Assembly (NCBI GenBank): GCA_947495685.1
Contig: CANLZY010000014.1
Location: forward strand, 86,280 to 150,279
Direction: 5' to 3'
DNA: 64,000 bases
Origin: an uncultured Tropicimonas sp.
GTDB taxonomy: Bacteria; Pseudomonadota; Alphaproteobacteria; Rhodobacterales; Rhodobacteraceae
Shown: one piece after another, positions 34,591 through 44,577 of the stretch
Layout of the letters: each line of letters starts with the position of its first letter
How positions within the stretch are numbered: position 1 is the stretch's first letter
Made by a program: the position numbers and the translations under genes
Notes under the pieces: generated by a model
Databases searched by the model: none
The model's input: only the letters and a program-made list of their open reading frames with translations
Told to the model about the DNA's origin: nothing

Positions 34591-35700
34591 ATGCCCACGC
34601 CCGCAACGCCCATCATCCAGTTCGGAACCAGCCGTTTCCTACAGGCTCATGCCGACCTGTTCATCGGCGAGGCATTGGCGACCGGTTCTGCCGTCGGCCC
34701 TGTCACTGTCGTACAAAGCTCGGGCAGTGCCGAACGGGCCGGTCGGGTGGCCGCACTTGTCCGCCCCGAAGGCTACCGGGTGCGCATTCGCGGCTTGCGC
34801 GACGGCCAAGACGTGGACAGCCTGCAACAGGTCACCAGCCTTCAGCGCGGCCTGTCGACCGCCACAGACTGGGACGAGGTAAAACGGGTCTTTGTCGAAG
34901 AGGTCAGCCACGTGTTGTCGAACACCGCTGACACCGGCTTCAACCCGCAACCGCAGGACACGGATGCCGTGTTCGACCAGAACATGTCCTATCCGGCCAA
35001 GCTGCAATTGCTGCTGCGCGCTCGTTTCAAGGCCGGCGCGGCACCGCTGACCATACTTCCGACAGAGTTGATCGAACGGAACGGAGAGGTGTTGAAGGCC
35101 CGCGTGCTGGAACTGGCCGGGACTGACGATGCCGCCTATGCGAACTGGTTGGCCGATGACGTCACGTGGGTCAATTCGCTGGTGGACCGGATCGTATCCG
35201 AACCCATCGAACCCGCCGGGGCCGTGGCCGAGCCCTATGCACTTTGGGCCATAGAGCGGCAACCGGGCCTGGTCCTGCCCTGCGAGCATCCGTGCATCGA
35301 GGTGGTCGGCTCGCTCGACGCGCCGGAATCGCTGAAACTCTTCATCCTGAACCTCGGGCACACCTATATGGCCGACGCGTGGCAAAAGAACCCGCAGGGC
35401 ACGGAATCGGTCAAGGACTATCTGGATATCGACAGCGTGCGTGCGGACCTGCTGGACCTGTACGACCGCGAGGTTCTGCCCGGCTTTGCTGCCGCCGGGA
35501 TGGAAGACGAGGCCCGTGCCTATGTCGCCACCACGTTGGACCGGTTCCGCAACCCCTTCCTGTTCCACCGCATTGGCGACATCGCGGGCAATCATCAGCA
35601 GAAGATTTCCCGGCGCATTGCCGCCTTCCTCGACTGGTCCAGGGCGCAGGGCGGCACCCAATCCACACCGCGGCTTGACGCCATTGTGGCCCAACACTGA
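34591..35700 (+). CDS. Mannitol dehydrogenase-family reductase (tagaturonate reductase/UxaB-like)
   Basis: A 369-residue NAD-dependent polyol/hexuronate reductase. It starts with IIQFGTSRFLQAHADLFIGE, the nucleotide-binding segment of the mannitol dehydrogenase family, and has NSLVDRIVSEPIEP and LFILNLGHTYMADAW in the substrate domain. Closest in style to tagaturonate reductases, it would convert D-tagaturonate to D-altronate. It is shorter than E. coli UxaB (about 480 residues), a shortened form common in this group. GAGAGGAG precedes the ATG at 34591. It is followed 12 bases later by the aldo-keto reductase gene, so they share an operon. The second member of the family in the window is at 43153. 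Confidence 0.75.
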   Translation: MPTPATPIIQFGTSRFLQAHADLFIGEALATGSAVGPVTVVQSSGSAERAGRVAALVRPEGYRVRIRGLRDGQDVDSLQQVTSLQRGLSTATDWDEVKRVFVEEVSHVLSNTADTGFNPQPQDTDAVFDQNMSYPAKLQLLLRARFKAGAAPLTILPTELIERNGEVLKARVLELAGTDDAAYANWLADDVTWVNSLVDRIVSEPIEPAGAVAEPYALWAIERQPGLVLPCEHPCIEVVGSLDAPESLKLFILNLGHTYMADAWQKNPQGTESVKDYLDIDSVRADLLDLYDREVLPGFAAAGMEDEARAYVATTLDRFRNPFLFHRIGDIAGNHQQKISRRIAAFLDWSRAQGGTQSTPRLDAIVAQH

Positions 35701-35712
35701 TCGGAGGATTTC

Positions 35713-36684
35713 ATGTTCCCGACGCGCAAGATCGGCACCACCGATGTTTCCGTTTCCAGTGTCTCGATGGGATGTGCCAGTCTCGGCAACCTCTACGTCG
35801 AGATCAGCGATGCCGAGGCCGGTGCGGTGTTGGAAATCGCCTGGGACAAGGGCATCCGCTATTTCGACACGGCCCCGCATTATGGTCGCGGCCGGGCGGA
35901 GGTGCGTCTTGGCAGATTTCTGAAGGACAAGCCACGCGATGCGGTTACCATCTCGACCAAGGTTGGCCGTGTCCTGACCCCGGGCACGCAGCATGATCGG
36001 CTCGACGAATACGTGAACCCGTTGCCCAACGACGTTCACTATGACTATTCCGCCGCCGGTCTAGAGCAGAGCCTTGCAGGCAGCCTCGAACGCCTGGGCC
36101 TGGACAGGGTGGACATTGTGTATGTTCACGACATCGGCGTGATCACCCACGGCAACAGGAACGGTGCACATCTCGACACACTGATGTCGTCGGGATTGCC
36201 CTACCTCGAACAGCTGAAGCGGGACGGCACGATTGGAGCCTACGGCCTTGGCGTCAACGAGAACGAGGTTTGCGTTGAGGTGATGAAAACCCACCCGCTC
36301 GACGTGATCCTTCTGGCAGGGCGATGGACATTGCTGGACCGCACCGCTGAAGTCGAGCTTGTTCCCCTATGTCGGGAAACCTGCACCAGCCTGGTGGCGG
36401 GGGGCGTTTTCAATTCTGGCATCCTCGCAACAGGCGCACGACCCGGCGCCCATTTCAATTATGCTCCCGCCTCCGACGAGATCCTGTCGCAGGTCCGGGC
36501 CCTGGAAGCCAAGTGTGACGCGCTCAGCGTGGAAATGCCCACGGCTGCGCTCCACTTCTGCCTGTCGCGCCCCCAGGTGGCGAGCGTTCTGATGGGCACC
36601 GGCAAGGCTTCGTCCCTGGAACGCAACCTTGATGCATTGGAGGCCACTCTCGCGCCGGAGGCCGCCGGCATTTTGTTCGGCTAG
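35713..36684 (+). CDS. Aldo-keto reductase (L-fucose/L-galactose 1-dehydrogenase type)
   Basis: A 323-residue TIM-barrel oxidoreductase. The catalytic tetrad can be traced in YFDTAPHYGRG (Asp and Tyr), ISTKVG (Lys) and YVHDIG (His). It belongs to the group with D-threo-aldose 1-dehydrogenase, L-fucose dehydrogenase and pyridoxal 4-dehydrogenase; these often oxidise the C1 hydroxyl of L-galactose or L-fucose to the lactone. With the lactonase at 31567 and the zinc dehydrogenase at 33406 it would complete L-galactose to L-galactonate to D-tagaturonate. NAD preference cannot be read from sequence. In operon with the upstream reductase. Confidence 0.8.
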   Translation: MFPTRKIGTTDVSVSSVSMGCASLGNLYVEISDAEAGAVLEIAWDKGIRYFDTAPHYGRGRAEVRLGRFLKDKPRDAVTISTKVGRVLTPGTQHDRLDEYVNPLPNDVHYDYSAAGLEQSLAGSLERLGLDRVDIVYVHDIGVITHGNRNGAHLDTLMSSGLPYLEQLKRDGTIGAYGLGVNENEVCVEVMKTHPLDVILLAGRWTLLDRTAEVELVPLCRETCTSLVAGGVFNSGILATGARPGAHFNYAPASDEILSQVRALEAKCDALSVEMPTAALHFCLSRPQVASVLMGTGKASSLERNLDALEATLAPEAAGILFG

Positions 36685-36881
36685 GGCGAACAGCGTTCCA
36701 CCAGAGTGAGCCGATGCTTCATTCTGAAACCAAAAGTTGGGAAACCCCCATCAAGGGTGTGCAACTGGATAAGCGGGGACCTCGGAACCTGCGGTTGGCG
36801 CCCTGTCATTGGACAGAAAATCAAACATTTGACCGGCTGAGGTTTGGCCATACAGTGATCCCGTCAAGCGGATTATCCTAG

Positions 36882-39440
36882 ATGGTTATTTTTGTTCTCC
36901 AAAACCTCGCGCTGCTTCTTCTGGGTGGCCTTGGTGTATACGTAGTGCGGGCGTCGGTGAGGTTGGAGAGACAACCGTTCGCCCAGCGTCTGCTCGTGGG
37001 CGTCGTCTTGGGCGTGGTTGTGTTGCTGCTCGCAACTGGCTCGTTTATGCTGCCCGTCTTCGATGTCCCTTTGGATGCAAAGACCGGGCCGCTGATCCTG
37101 GCGGGATATCTTGGCGGACCTGCCGGCGGCGCAGCGGCGGCGATCATCGGCAGTATCGGTCGCGCCTGGATCGGTGGGCCGTATTCGGCCCTGGGCATTG
37201 GGGTCGGCGTCTCCTATGTCGCTGCAGGCGTCATCGTCGGATACATTCGCCCGCCAAGGCGGTGGCCCGATATTTCCCGGACCGCCATCATCCTGTGCAT
37301 TTCCGCCTATCTGATCATCGTGTTCGGGACAGTGCTGCTGGCCTACTCACAGCTGCCGATCAATGCGCCCGTTGCCACGACGCCACTCGTGATCACCGTC
37401 GGCCTGTTCGGGATTTTCTCTATCATCGTGATGGCATTCTTTGTTCGGTCGGCTGATCGATTTGCAGAAGACGCCCGACAGGTTCGGGAACTTGGGAACC
37501 GCCTGAGCCTTGCAACCCGGTCTGCCGGCCTGGGCGTGTTTGTGCGGGACGTCGGGTCGGATCATGCCTATTTCGACGAGGGCATGGTTGCGCTGTATGG
37601 CGTGCCACGAAAACCCGGGATGGTGCGGGTCTCCGAATGGTTGTCGGTCATTCACCCGGATGACCGGAAACGTCTGACCGAGAGCCTCAGCGCGGTATGG
37701 TCCGGCCGAGCGTCGCCGGCTTTTCTTGAATTTCGAAGCATTCGGGAGGACGGAAGCACACGGTACATCCGTGCCACATTGACGATCGAGCGTGATCGCG
37801 ACGGCGAGGTCCTACGGGTCGTCGGTATCCATGCGGACATGTCGGATATCCGCGAGTCCCAATCCCGCCAACTGATCGCCGAGGCCCGCCTTGCGCGGAT
37901 TGCCGCCAACATTCCCGGGGTCCTGATCAGCCTCGATATGGAAGAGGGTCAAGATCCGAAGGTCGTCTACATCAGCGAGCGGTGCCGCGACCTTTGGGAG
38001 TATTCTGCCAATGAGATCATCGCCGATACCAACCTGTTGGTGCAGGCACACGACCCCGAAGACTATCCCCAGATGCTCGACTTTCTGAAGCAAGCCGCAC
38101 GAGACCTGACCCCGTTTTCGCGCCGGTACTGGATCACCACGCCATCAGGCGTCGTCAAGTGCCTCGAAACCCACAGCAGCCCGACCAGGTTGTCGGCAGA
38201 CACGGTCCGGATCGACGGTGTGGTCCTGGACGTCACCAGCGAGGTCGAAGCCCAGAGACAGCTTGAAAAGCAGTTCGCCGTGGCTCACCGCGCTCAAAAG
38301 CACGAGAGCATTGGCCAGCTGACCGGGGGCGTCGCGCACGACTTCAATAACCTGTTGGCCGTGATCATGGGAAATCTGGAACTGCTGCGCGACGAACTGG
38401 AAGACGAAGACCAGATCGAACTGGTCGATGCCGGGATCAACGCAACCCTGCGGGGGGCCGAACTGACCCGCAACATGCTGGCATTTGCCCGCCGAGCCCG
38501 CCTGGACCCCAAGGTCGTCGACCTGAACCTCATCGTCCGGGAGACCAAGAACTGGGCCGGACGCACGTTGCCCGCAAGTATCGACGTCGAGACGTCGTTG
38601 CTCGCCGGGCTCTGGAAGATCAACGCGGATGTCAGCTCGATCGAAAGCGCCCTGTTGAACCTTTTCCTCAATTCGCGCGACGCCATGCCGTTGGGCGGCA
38701 AACTGACCATTGAAACGGCAAATGTACGGATCGACGAAGACTATGTAGACGCGCGACAGGAAGAGCTTCTTCCCGGTCGTTACGTGTTGCTGGCCGTCAG
38801 CGATTCCGGCACGGGAATTCCGCGTGAGGTCATCCGCAGTATCTTCGAACCATTCTTCTCTACCAAAGGTCCCGGCAAGGGGTCAGGCCTTGGCCTGTCG
38901 ATGGTTCAGGGGTTCATGCGACAATCCGGGGGCACGGTTCAAGTCTATTCCGAACCCGGGATCGGAACGACGTTCAAACTGTATTTCCCTGCCCACGCGG
39001 ACGTTTCAGAACCAGGAACGGACGACCGAACGAGCGGCTTCCGTCCAGATGCCGACGGTCGTCGGATTTTGTTGGTCGAGGACGAGAAAGATGTGCTGTT
39101 GGTGCTGATTTCGATGCTGGAGCGCGAAGGATACTCTGTCACCGCGGTCGGGTCAGGCGATGAGGCCCGGGTTATTTTCGAAGCGGATCCAGACTATGAT
39201 CTGCTGCTGACCGATATCGTCATGCCAGGTGAGCTGCAGGGGACGACGCTGTCCCGGGTCCTGCGCGAATTGCGCCCGGACCTGCCTGTCGTGTTCATGT
39301 CCGGATATGCCAGCGAGGCGACCGTGCATGGCAACGGCTTGCGACACGAGGACATCCGCCTGATGAAACCGGTTCAGCGGGCGGAGATTCTGGCAGCCAT
39401 CGGAAAATCTCTGATGCAGGCCGGCAAGAAAGGCAGATAG
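36882..39440 (+). CDS. Hybrid histidine kinase with membrane sensor, two PAS domains and receiver
   Basis: An 852-residue inner-membrane sensor kinase. The N-terminal 190 residues form about six helices with the glycine-rich [20 protein letters not shown] of LytS-like 5TM sensors. Two PAS-like domains follow (about 215-330 and 340-460), then a HisKA domain with the phosphorylated His486 ([11 protein letters not shown]), the ATPase domain ([39 protein letters not shown]), and a C-terminal receiver with the expected phospho-acceptor Asp778 ([10 protein letters not shown]). No separate output regulator is adjacent. It sits in the sugar-acid region, but a link to sugar sensing is only positional. 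Confidence 0.88.
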   Translation: MVIFVLQNLALLLLGGLGVYVVRASVRLERQPFAQRLLVGVVLGVVVLLLATGSFMLPVFDVPLDAKTGPLILAGYLGGPAGGAAAAIIGSIGRAWIGGPYSALGIGVGVSYVAAGVIVGYIRPPRRWPDISRTAIILCISAYLIIVFGTVLLAYSQLPINAPVATTPLVITVGLFGIFSIIVMAFFVRSADRFAEDARQVRELGNRLSLATRSAGLGVFVRDVGSDHAYFDEGMVALYGVPRKPGMVRVSEWLSVIHPDDRKRLTESLSAVWSGRASPAFLEFRSIREDGSTRYIRATLTIERDRDGEVLRVVGIHADMSDIRESQSRQLIAEARLARIAANIPGVLISLDMEEGQDPKVVYISERCRDLWEYSANEIIADTNLLVQAHDPEDYPQMLDFLKQAARDLTPFSRRYWITTPSGVVKCLETHSSPTRLSADTVRIDGVVLDVTSEVEAQRQLEKQFAVAHRAQKHESIGQLTGGVAHDFNNLLAVIMGNLELLRDELEDEDQIELVDAGINATLRGAELTRNMLAFARRARLDPKVVDLNLIVRETKNWAGRTLPASIDVETSLLAGLWKINADVSSIESALLNLFLNSRDAMPLGGKLTIETANVRIDEDYVDARQEELLPGRYVLLAVSDSGTGIPREVIRSIFEPFFSTKGPGKGSGLGLSMVQGFMRQSGGTVQVYSEPGIGTTFKLYFPAHADVSEPGTDDRTSGFRPDADGRRILLVEDEKDVLLVLISMLEREGYSVTAVGSGDEARVIFEADPDYDLLLTDIVMPGELQGTTLSRVLRELRPDLPVVFMSGYASEATVHGNGLRHEDIRLMKPVQRAEILAAIGKSLMQAGKKGR

Positions 39441-39468
39441 GTTATGGCGCCGGCAGCGATCGTGCGTC

Positions 39469-40182
39469 CTACAGGTCCTGGTCGCCGTGAGATTCCGCAA
39501 AGTAGTCCGGGTGTTCGGACTGGATACGCCCGATCTGTTCGGACAGCCGGGACAGATGGGACCGCATCAGGAGCACGGCCATGTCCGTATCCCGAGCAAC
39601 GAGCGCGTCGAACAGCCCGACATGCTCCCCCAGAACCAGTTCCATGTTGAACGACAGCGACAGCAACCGGGCGCGGTCGAGATGTGACTTGCTTTCGCTG
39701 ATAGTCTGCCAGGCAAACGGGTGCCCCGAGATGGCGCAAATCAGTTCGTGAAACCCGTCGTCGAGCCGGTGCAGGGATTTGCGGTCGTCGGCCTTCACGG
39801 CCGCGGCCTGCTGGTCGAGGTTGGCGCGCAGCAAGGCATAGCCTCGGTCATCGATTTCAAGGCAGGCCTGACGGATGATTTCCACCTCCAGCGCCGTGCG
39901 GACGAACCGCGCCTCCATCACCTTTTCGGTCGAGATCAGACTGATCGTCGTGGCACGCTGCGGACGAATTTCGAGAAACCCCAGCTTCGACAGCCGAAAG
40001 AAGGCATCCCGAACAGGTTGGCGGGAAGTCCCGAGCGCCTTGGCCACTTCACCTTCGGACACCCGCGCGCCGGGGGGCAACGACAGGGAGACAATCTCTG
40101 TGTGAAGCTTTTCGAACACCCGGTCAGCCACGCTTGGGCGACTGATCGGGTCGAGTGGCAGAAGATTCAAAGTGTCGGTCAT
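39469..40182 (-). CDS. GntR/FadR-type regulator of the uronate genes
   Basis: A 237-residue repressor-type protein. The winged helix-turn-helix is ARVSEGEVAKALGTSRQPVR (residues about 42-61). The C-terminal FCD domain carries histidines expected for metal or ligand binding (LDDGFHELI, GEHVGLFDAL, MRSHLSRL). ATG at 40182 was preferred over the in-frame TTG at 40191; no clear ribosome site. It is transcribed away from uxaC with a shared control region, the usual arrangement for UxuR/ExuR-like regulators that respond to hexuronates or ketodeoxygluconate. Confidence 0.82.
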   Translation of the reverse strand: MTDTLNLLPLDPISRPSVADRVFEKLHTEIVSLSLPPGARVSEGEVAKALGTSRQPVRDAFFRLSKLGFLEIRPQRATTISLISTEKVMEARFVRTALEVEIIRQACLEIDDRGYALLRANLDQQAAAVKADDRKSLHRLDDGFHELICAISGHPFAWQTISESKSHLDRARLLSLSFNMELVLGEHVGLFDALVARDTDMAVLLMRSHLSRLSEQIGRIQSEHPDYFAESHGDQDL

Positions 40183-40196
40183 GGGTTTCAACTACG

Positions 40197-40225
40197 TTGA
40201 CTGTTCTTTTAATCTAGCATATTAG
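40197..40225 (+). promoter_or_regulatory. Sigma70-like promoter of uxaC
   Basis: TTGACT (40197-40202), a 17-base spacer and TATTAG (40220-40225) form a near-consensus promoter pointing at uxaC, about 60 bases before its start. The AT-rich, nearly symmetric CTAGCATATTAG (40214-40225) overlaps the -10 and is a possible operator for the adjacent GntR regulator. Confidence 0.55.
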
Positions 40226-40283
40226 TGACCGCAAACGCAATGACTTTTGGACGTCGTCGATTCCGCAGGGAGGCGGTAGAACG

Positions 40284-41690
40284 TTGGCACTACTTGACGA
40301 GAATCGGCTCTTTCCGATTGAACCGACGGCGCGGAACCTGGCTGCCGCCCTGTATGAAACGGTAAAGAACCTGCCGATCGTTAGCCCCCACGGGCACACA
40401 GATCCGCGGTGGTATGCCGAAAACGAGCCATTTCCAGACCCCGCGCAACTGTTCGTGACGCCGGACCACTATGTGTTTCGGATGCTCTTTTCACAAGGCA
40501 TTCCCCTTGAAGACCTGGGTGTGCCGCTGGCCGACGGCACCCGGCTGGAGACAGACGGACGCAAGATCTGGCGCCTGTTCGCAGAAAACTATCACTTGTT
40601 CCGCGGGACCCCTTCGCGCATGTGGCTGGATCATTCCTTTCAGGAAGTGTTTGGCCTGAACGCGCGGCTGTCGGCAGAGACGGCGGACGATTTCTACGAT
40701 CACATCGCCGATTGCCTGCAACGTCCAGAATTCCGGCCCCGCGCCCTGTTCGACCGGTTCGGGATCGAAGTCATCGCCACCACCGACAGCCCGCTGGACG
40801 ATCTGCGCTGGCACCGGATGATCCGCGAAAGCGACTGGAACGGCCGGGTCGTCACCGCCTATCGCCCAGACGCCGTCGTTGACCCGGATCAGGCTGCCTT
40901 TGCCGCGAACATCGAACGGTTTGGCGAGATCGCCGGAACGGACGCCACGACATGGGACGGCTACCTTGAGGCGCATCGCAACCGGCGCGCCTATTTCAAG
41001 GAATTCGGTGCCACCTCTTCGGACCACGGCCACCCCAGCGCCCGAACCGAGAACCTCTCGCGGGCAGATACCGTGGCCCTGTTTGAAAAGGCTCTTGCGG
41101 GCACCTGTACGCCGGACGAGGCCGACGCCTTCCGCGGTCAGATGTTGACCGAAATGGCGCGGATGAGCCTCGACGACGGGCTGGTTCTACAGATCCACCC
41201 CGGGTCGCGCCGGAACCATTCCGACACGATGATGGCGCGGTTCGGGCCCGATAAAGGTCTCGATATCCCCGGCCGGACGGACTACGTCGCCGCGCTGAAG
41301 CCGCTGCTGGAGGCCGTAGGCCTGGAGCCCGACCTGTCGATCATCCTGTTTACACTGGACGAAACCGCCTACTCGCGCGAACTGGCACCGCTGGCCGGGG
41401 TTTATCCCAGCCTGAAGCTTGGGCCGGCATGGTGGTTCCACGACAGCGCCGAAGGGATGCGCCGCTTCCGGGAGCTGACCACCGAAACGGCAGGCTTCTA
41501 CAACACGGTCGGGTTCAACGACGATACGCGCGCCTTCTGCTCCATCCCGGCCAGGCACGATGTCTCACGCCGAGTGGATTGCGCCTATCTTGCAACGCTC
41601 ACAACCACTGGCAGGTTGGCAGAAGACGAAGCCTACGAAGTTGCGCAGGACCTCGCCTACCGGCTTGTGAAACAGGCCTATCGCCTCTGA
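40284..41690 (+). CDS. uxaC: Glucuronate/uronate isomerase
   Basis: A 468-residue cytoplasmic isomerase interconverting D-glucuronate and D-fructuronate, or D-galacturonate and D-tagaturonate. Family features include the metal-site SPHGHTDPRWYAENEPF near the N-terminus, MWLDHSFQEVFGL, IATTDSPLDDLRWH, IHPGSRRNHS and GPAWWFHDSAEGMRRF. The start codon is TTG at 40284 with GGAGG ten bases upstream; no better start lies in frame. It heads the uronate gene set but is separated from kdgF by about 260 bases and a terminator-like hairpin. It is divergent from the GntR regulator. Confidence 0.93.
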   Translation: MALLDENRLFPIEPTARNLAAALYETVKNLPIVSPHGHTDPRWYAENEPFPDPAQLFVTPDHYVFRMLFSQGIPLEDLGVPLADGTRLETDGRKIWRLFAENYHLFRGTPSRMWLDHSFQEVFGLNARLSAETADDFYDHIADCLQRPEFRPRALFDRFGIEVIATTDSPLDDLRWHRMIRESDWNGRVVTAYRPDAVVDPDQAAFAANIERFGEIAGTDATTWDGYLEAHRNRRAYFKEFGATSSDHGHPSARTENLSRADTVALFEKALAGTCTPDEADAFRGQMLTEMARMSLDDGLVLQIHPGSRRNHSDTMMARFGPDKGLDIPGRTDYVAALKPLLEAVGLEPDLSIILFTLDETAYSRELAPLAGVYPSLKLGPAWWFHDSAEGMRRFRELTTETAGFYNTVGFNDDTRAFCSIPARHDVSRRVDCAYLATLTTTGRLAEDEAYEVAQDLAYRLVKQAYRL

Positions 41691-41765
41691 CAACCCTACG
41701 ATGAGAGACGAGCAAGCCCGATGCCCGCAACCGGGAAGACGATCTTGTTGGTTGCGTTGCGATGG

Positions 41766-41799
41766 CCACCCCGGCCATCGCCCATGGGGTGGTTTTCTT
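41766..41799 (+). terminator. Intrinsic terminator after uxaC
   Basis: CCACCCC (41766-41772) pairs with GGGGTGG (41786-41792) and is followed by TTTTCTT. It lies 76 bases after the uxaC stop and before the kdgF gene, so transcription may be partly separated there. Confidence 0.55.
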
Positions 41800-41948
41800 G
41801 CTGCCCGTGCCAAACCCGACAGCCCGCCCGCTGACGCCGAAGGTTCCGCAAGTTGAGCCGGCGCATCTGCGAAGGACCCACACGTCGCCAGCCAAGCCCA
41901 CGCAAGACCGCGGATCCGAATGCCGGGCCCTTTCTCAGGAGGTAAAGC

Positions 41949-42263
41949 ATGACTGAAAATAGCTATCCCGTCGTCGAACTCGAGGGCGGCATCCGTCGGC
42001 AGGTTCGGTCACAGACGCCCGAAATGATGGTCGTTGCTGTCGATTTCCCCAATGGGGGTGTCGGCGGGCTGCACAGCCATCCGCATGTCCAGTCCACCTA
42101 TGTACGCGCCGGCCGGTTCCGGTTCAGCGTGGAGGGCGCGGAGATCGAAGTGGCGAGCGGTGACAGCCTGATCGTGCCGCCCAATGCCATGCATGGCTGT
42201 GTCTGCATCGAAGCCGGACAACTGATCGACGTCTTCTCTCCACGCCGCGACGATTTTCTCTGA
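41949..42263 (+). CDS. kdgF: KdgF-like cupin, unsaturated-uronate linearising protein
   Basis: A 104-residue single-domain cupin. The metal-binding motif is seen in GLHSHPHVQSTYVRAGRFRF, and the second motif has a His in PPNAMHGCVC. KdgF promotes conversion of 4,5-unsaturated uronates from pectin and alginate to the linear ketone, ahead of KduI. AGGAGG sits just before the ATG. It lies 12 bases before kduI, so the two are co-transcribed. Its presence suggests growth on lyase products, not on simple uronate alone. Confidence 0.85.
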   Translation: MTENSYPVVELEGGIRRQVRSQTPEMMVVAVDFPNGGVGGLHSHPHVQSTYVRAGRFRFSVEGAEIEVASGDSLIVPPNAMHGCVCIEAGQLIDVFSPRRDDFL

Positions 42264-42275
42264 AGGAGCCCACCA

Positions 42276-43100
42276 ATGCTGACTGTTCGTACGATCCACG
42301 CCGTCGATGCCGAAACCGCCAAAACCTACGACACCGCACGACTGCGCGAAAAGTTCCACGTGTCGGACACGTTCGCCGACGGCGAAATTCGTCTGACCTA
42401 CACCCACTACGACCGCATGATCGTGGGTGGCGCAGTTCCCGCAGGCCAGAATCTGGTGCTGGATCACGTTCCCGAAACCGGCACCCCGTCGTTCTTGGAT
42501 CGGCGCGAGATGGGCATCTTGAACATCGGCGATGCCGGCACGGTGTCGGCTGGCGGTGAAACCTACGAAATGAACCGCGGAGAAATCCTGTACCTGCCGG
42601 TCGGTGCCGGGGCGATCACCTTTGGTGGCAACGGTCGCTTCTACGTTACCTCGTCCCCGGCCCACCGGGTCACGGTGGCCAAGCTGATCCGGCAGGAAGA
42701 TGCCCGCAAAGTCGAACTCGGCAGCGCCGAAACCGCCAACGACCGCACGATCTATCAGTGCATCCACCCCGACGTCGTCGACAGCTGCCAATTGGTCATG
42801 GGTTACACCCAGCTGCACAACGGCTCTGTCTGGAACACCATGCCGGCCCACACCCATGATCGCCGCATGGAGGCCTACCTCTATTTCGACATTGCCGAAG
42901 GTCAGCGGGTGTTCCACTTCATGGGCGAGGCCGACGAGACCCGGCATATGGTGATGTCCGAAGAAGACATCGCGATTTCGCCGCCCTGGTCGATCCATTG
43001 CGGCGCGGGCACCGGCAGCTACACGTTCTGCTGGGTCATGGCGGGCGACAATGTCGACTTCACCGACATGGACATGATCCCGATGGAAGATCTGCGATGA
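42276..43100 (+). CDS. kduI: 5-keto-4-deoxyuronate isomerase
   Basis: A 274-residue cupin-fold isomerase converting 5-keto-4-deoxyuronate (DKI) to 2,5-diketo-3-deoxygluconate. The zinc ligands are present in MPAHTHDRRMEAYLYF (His, His, Glu) and WSIHCGAG (His), as in the known KduI enzymes. Length is as usual (about 278). A downstream KduD dehydrogenase (SDR) is not identified beside it; the SDR at 45827 is a possible but unsupported candidate. It sits between kdgF and the reductase gene. Confidence 0.93.
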   Translation: MLTVRTIHAVDAETAKTYDTARLREKFHVSDTFADGEIRLTYTHYDRMIVGGAVPAGQNLVLDHVPETGTPSFLDRREMGILNIGDAGTVSAGGETYEMNRGEILYLPVGAGAITFGGNGRFYVTSSPAHRVTVAKLIRQEDARKVELGSAETANDRTIYQCIHPDVVDSCQLVMGYTQLHNGSVWNTMPAHTHDRRMEAYLYFDIAEGQRVFHFMGEADETRHMVMSEEDIAISPPWSIHCGAGTGSYTFCWVMAGDNVDFTDMDMIPMEDLR

Positions 43101-43152
43101 TCTCTGGCCGGGCTGCCAAGCATCGTTCGACCCAGTCACACCGGAGGTGAGC

Positions 43153-44577
43153 ATGACCAGGAACCGCCTGAACCGTCCAGAGGGAGCACGACCGGGTGTC
43201 GGTATCATACACTTGGGCCTTGGTGCCTTTTTCCGGGCCTTCGGCGTGCCGTGGATTGCAGAATCCATGCAGGCCTCGGGCGGGAACTGGGGGGTTGTGG
43301 GGGTCTCGCTGCGGTCACCCACCGTGCGTGATGCGCTTCAACCTCAGGGCTTCGCCTACACAACGGCGGAGCTTGCCCCCGAAGGCGAAAACCTGCGGGT
43401 GATCGATGCCTTGCAGGATGTTCTGGTTGCGCCCGAAGATCCGGAGGAGATCCTGCGCCGGATGGCCGACCCCGCCGTCCGGTTGGTGACCCTGACGGTC
43501 ACAGAAAAGGGATACTGCCACAATCCGGCAACGGGAATGTTGAACCCGGATCACCCGGACATTCGGGCCGATCTGGCCGGTGATCTGCCCAAATCCACCC
43601 TCGGGTTCATCGTCCGGGCGCTGGAACGGCGGCGGGCGGCGGGGCGCAGACCCTTTACGATCCTGTCCTGTGACAACCTGCCAAACAACGGCCGTTTGGT
43701 TCGGGGCGTGGTGCTGGATCTGGCCCGGCGAATCGACGCCGATCTGGCCGCGTGGATCGAGGCCGAGGGTCGGTTTCCCTCAAGCATGGTCGATCGTATC
43801 GTTCCGGCCACGAAGCCAGAGGATATCGAAAAGGTACAGGCCCTCGCGGAATACTATGACGCCGCACCGGTGATTCACGAGCCGTTCCGCCAGTGGGTGA
43901 TCGAAGACGATTTTGTTGATGACATGCGGCCAGACCTCGGAGCCGTCGGCGTGCAGATGGTCGACGACGTCACCCCCTACGAGCACATGAAACTGCGCAT
44001 GCTGAACGGGGCGCACAGTTCGCTGGCCTACATCGGCTATCTGTCCGGGCACGAGACCATTGCCGATGCCACCGGCGATCCGGTGCTGGCGGCCTTCGTC
44101 AACCGCCTGTGGGTTCAGGAAATCATTCCGGCGCTGACCCCACCGCCAGGGGTCGACCTGACCGGGTATGCCGACCAGCTGCTCGCCCGGTTCCGCAATC
44201 CATCGATCCGGCACCGTACCTGGCAGATCGCGATGGATGGCAGCCAGAAACTGCTACAGCGCATTCTGTCCACCTTGTCCGAAAACCTCGATGCCGGGCG
44301 CCCTTCACCTGGACTGCACCTCGCCGTGGCGGCCTGGATGCGCTATGTTGGCGGAGTGGATGAGTCAGGCAACCCGATCGACGTGCAGGATCCGCTGGCC
44401 GAAATGCTGCGGGCAATTTCCGATGATCATGCCGGAGCAGAGGTTGCCAGAGCGCTTCTGAATGTGCGGGAGATCTTTTCCGCCGAGCTTGCAGGTCAGC
44501 TGGAACCGGGAACCGTCGCCGCGTTCGGAAGAACGTTGTCATTGGGCGCGCATGGCGCCGCAGGAGAAATCGGATGA
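43153..44577 (+). CDS. uxuB: Fructuronate reductase (mannitol dehydrogenase family)
   Basis: A 474-residue NAD-dependent dehydrogenase of the long-chain mannitol/fructuronate type. The N-terminal nucleotide-binding segment is GVGIIHLGLGAFFRAFG, and family motifs include TLTVTEKGYCHNPATG, FTILSCDNLPNNGRLVRGVV, FPSSMVDRIVPAT and YEHMKLRMLNGAHSSLAYIG. It reduces D-fructuronate to D-mannonate, consistent with uxuA directly downstream. ATG at 43153 has GGAGG at 43143-43147; a GTG six bases upstream overlaps that ribosome site and is unlikely. It overlaps uxuA by four bases. Confidence 0.87.
   Translation: MTRNRLNRPEGARPGVGIIHLGLGAFFRAFGVPWIAESMQASGGNWGVVGVSLRSPTVRDALQPQGFAYTTAELAPEGENLRVIDALQDVLVAPEDPEEILRRMADPAVRLVTLTVTEKGYCHNPATGMLNPDHPDIRADLAGDLPKSTLGFIVRALERRRAAGRRPFTILSCDNLPNNGRLVRGVVLDLARRIDADLAAWIEAEGRFPSSMVDRIVPATKPEDIEKVQALAEYYDAAPVIHEPFRQWVIEDDFVDDMRPDLGAVGVQMVDDVTPYEHMKLRMLNGAHSSLAYIGYLSGHETIADATGDPVLAAFVNRLWVQEIIPALTPPPGVDLTGYADQLLARFRNPSIRHRTWQIAMDGSQKLLQRILSTLSENLDAGRPSPGLHLAVAAWMRYVGGVDESGNPIDVQDPLAEMLRAISDDHAGAEVARALLNVREIFSAELAGQLEPGTVAAFGRTLSLGAHGAAGEIG

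Noticed and set aside
42009..43322. Minus-strand open frame of 437 codons
   Set aside because: Antisense to kdgF, kduI and the start of uxuB; no family resemblance.
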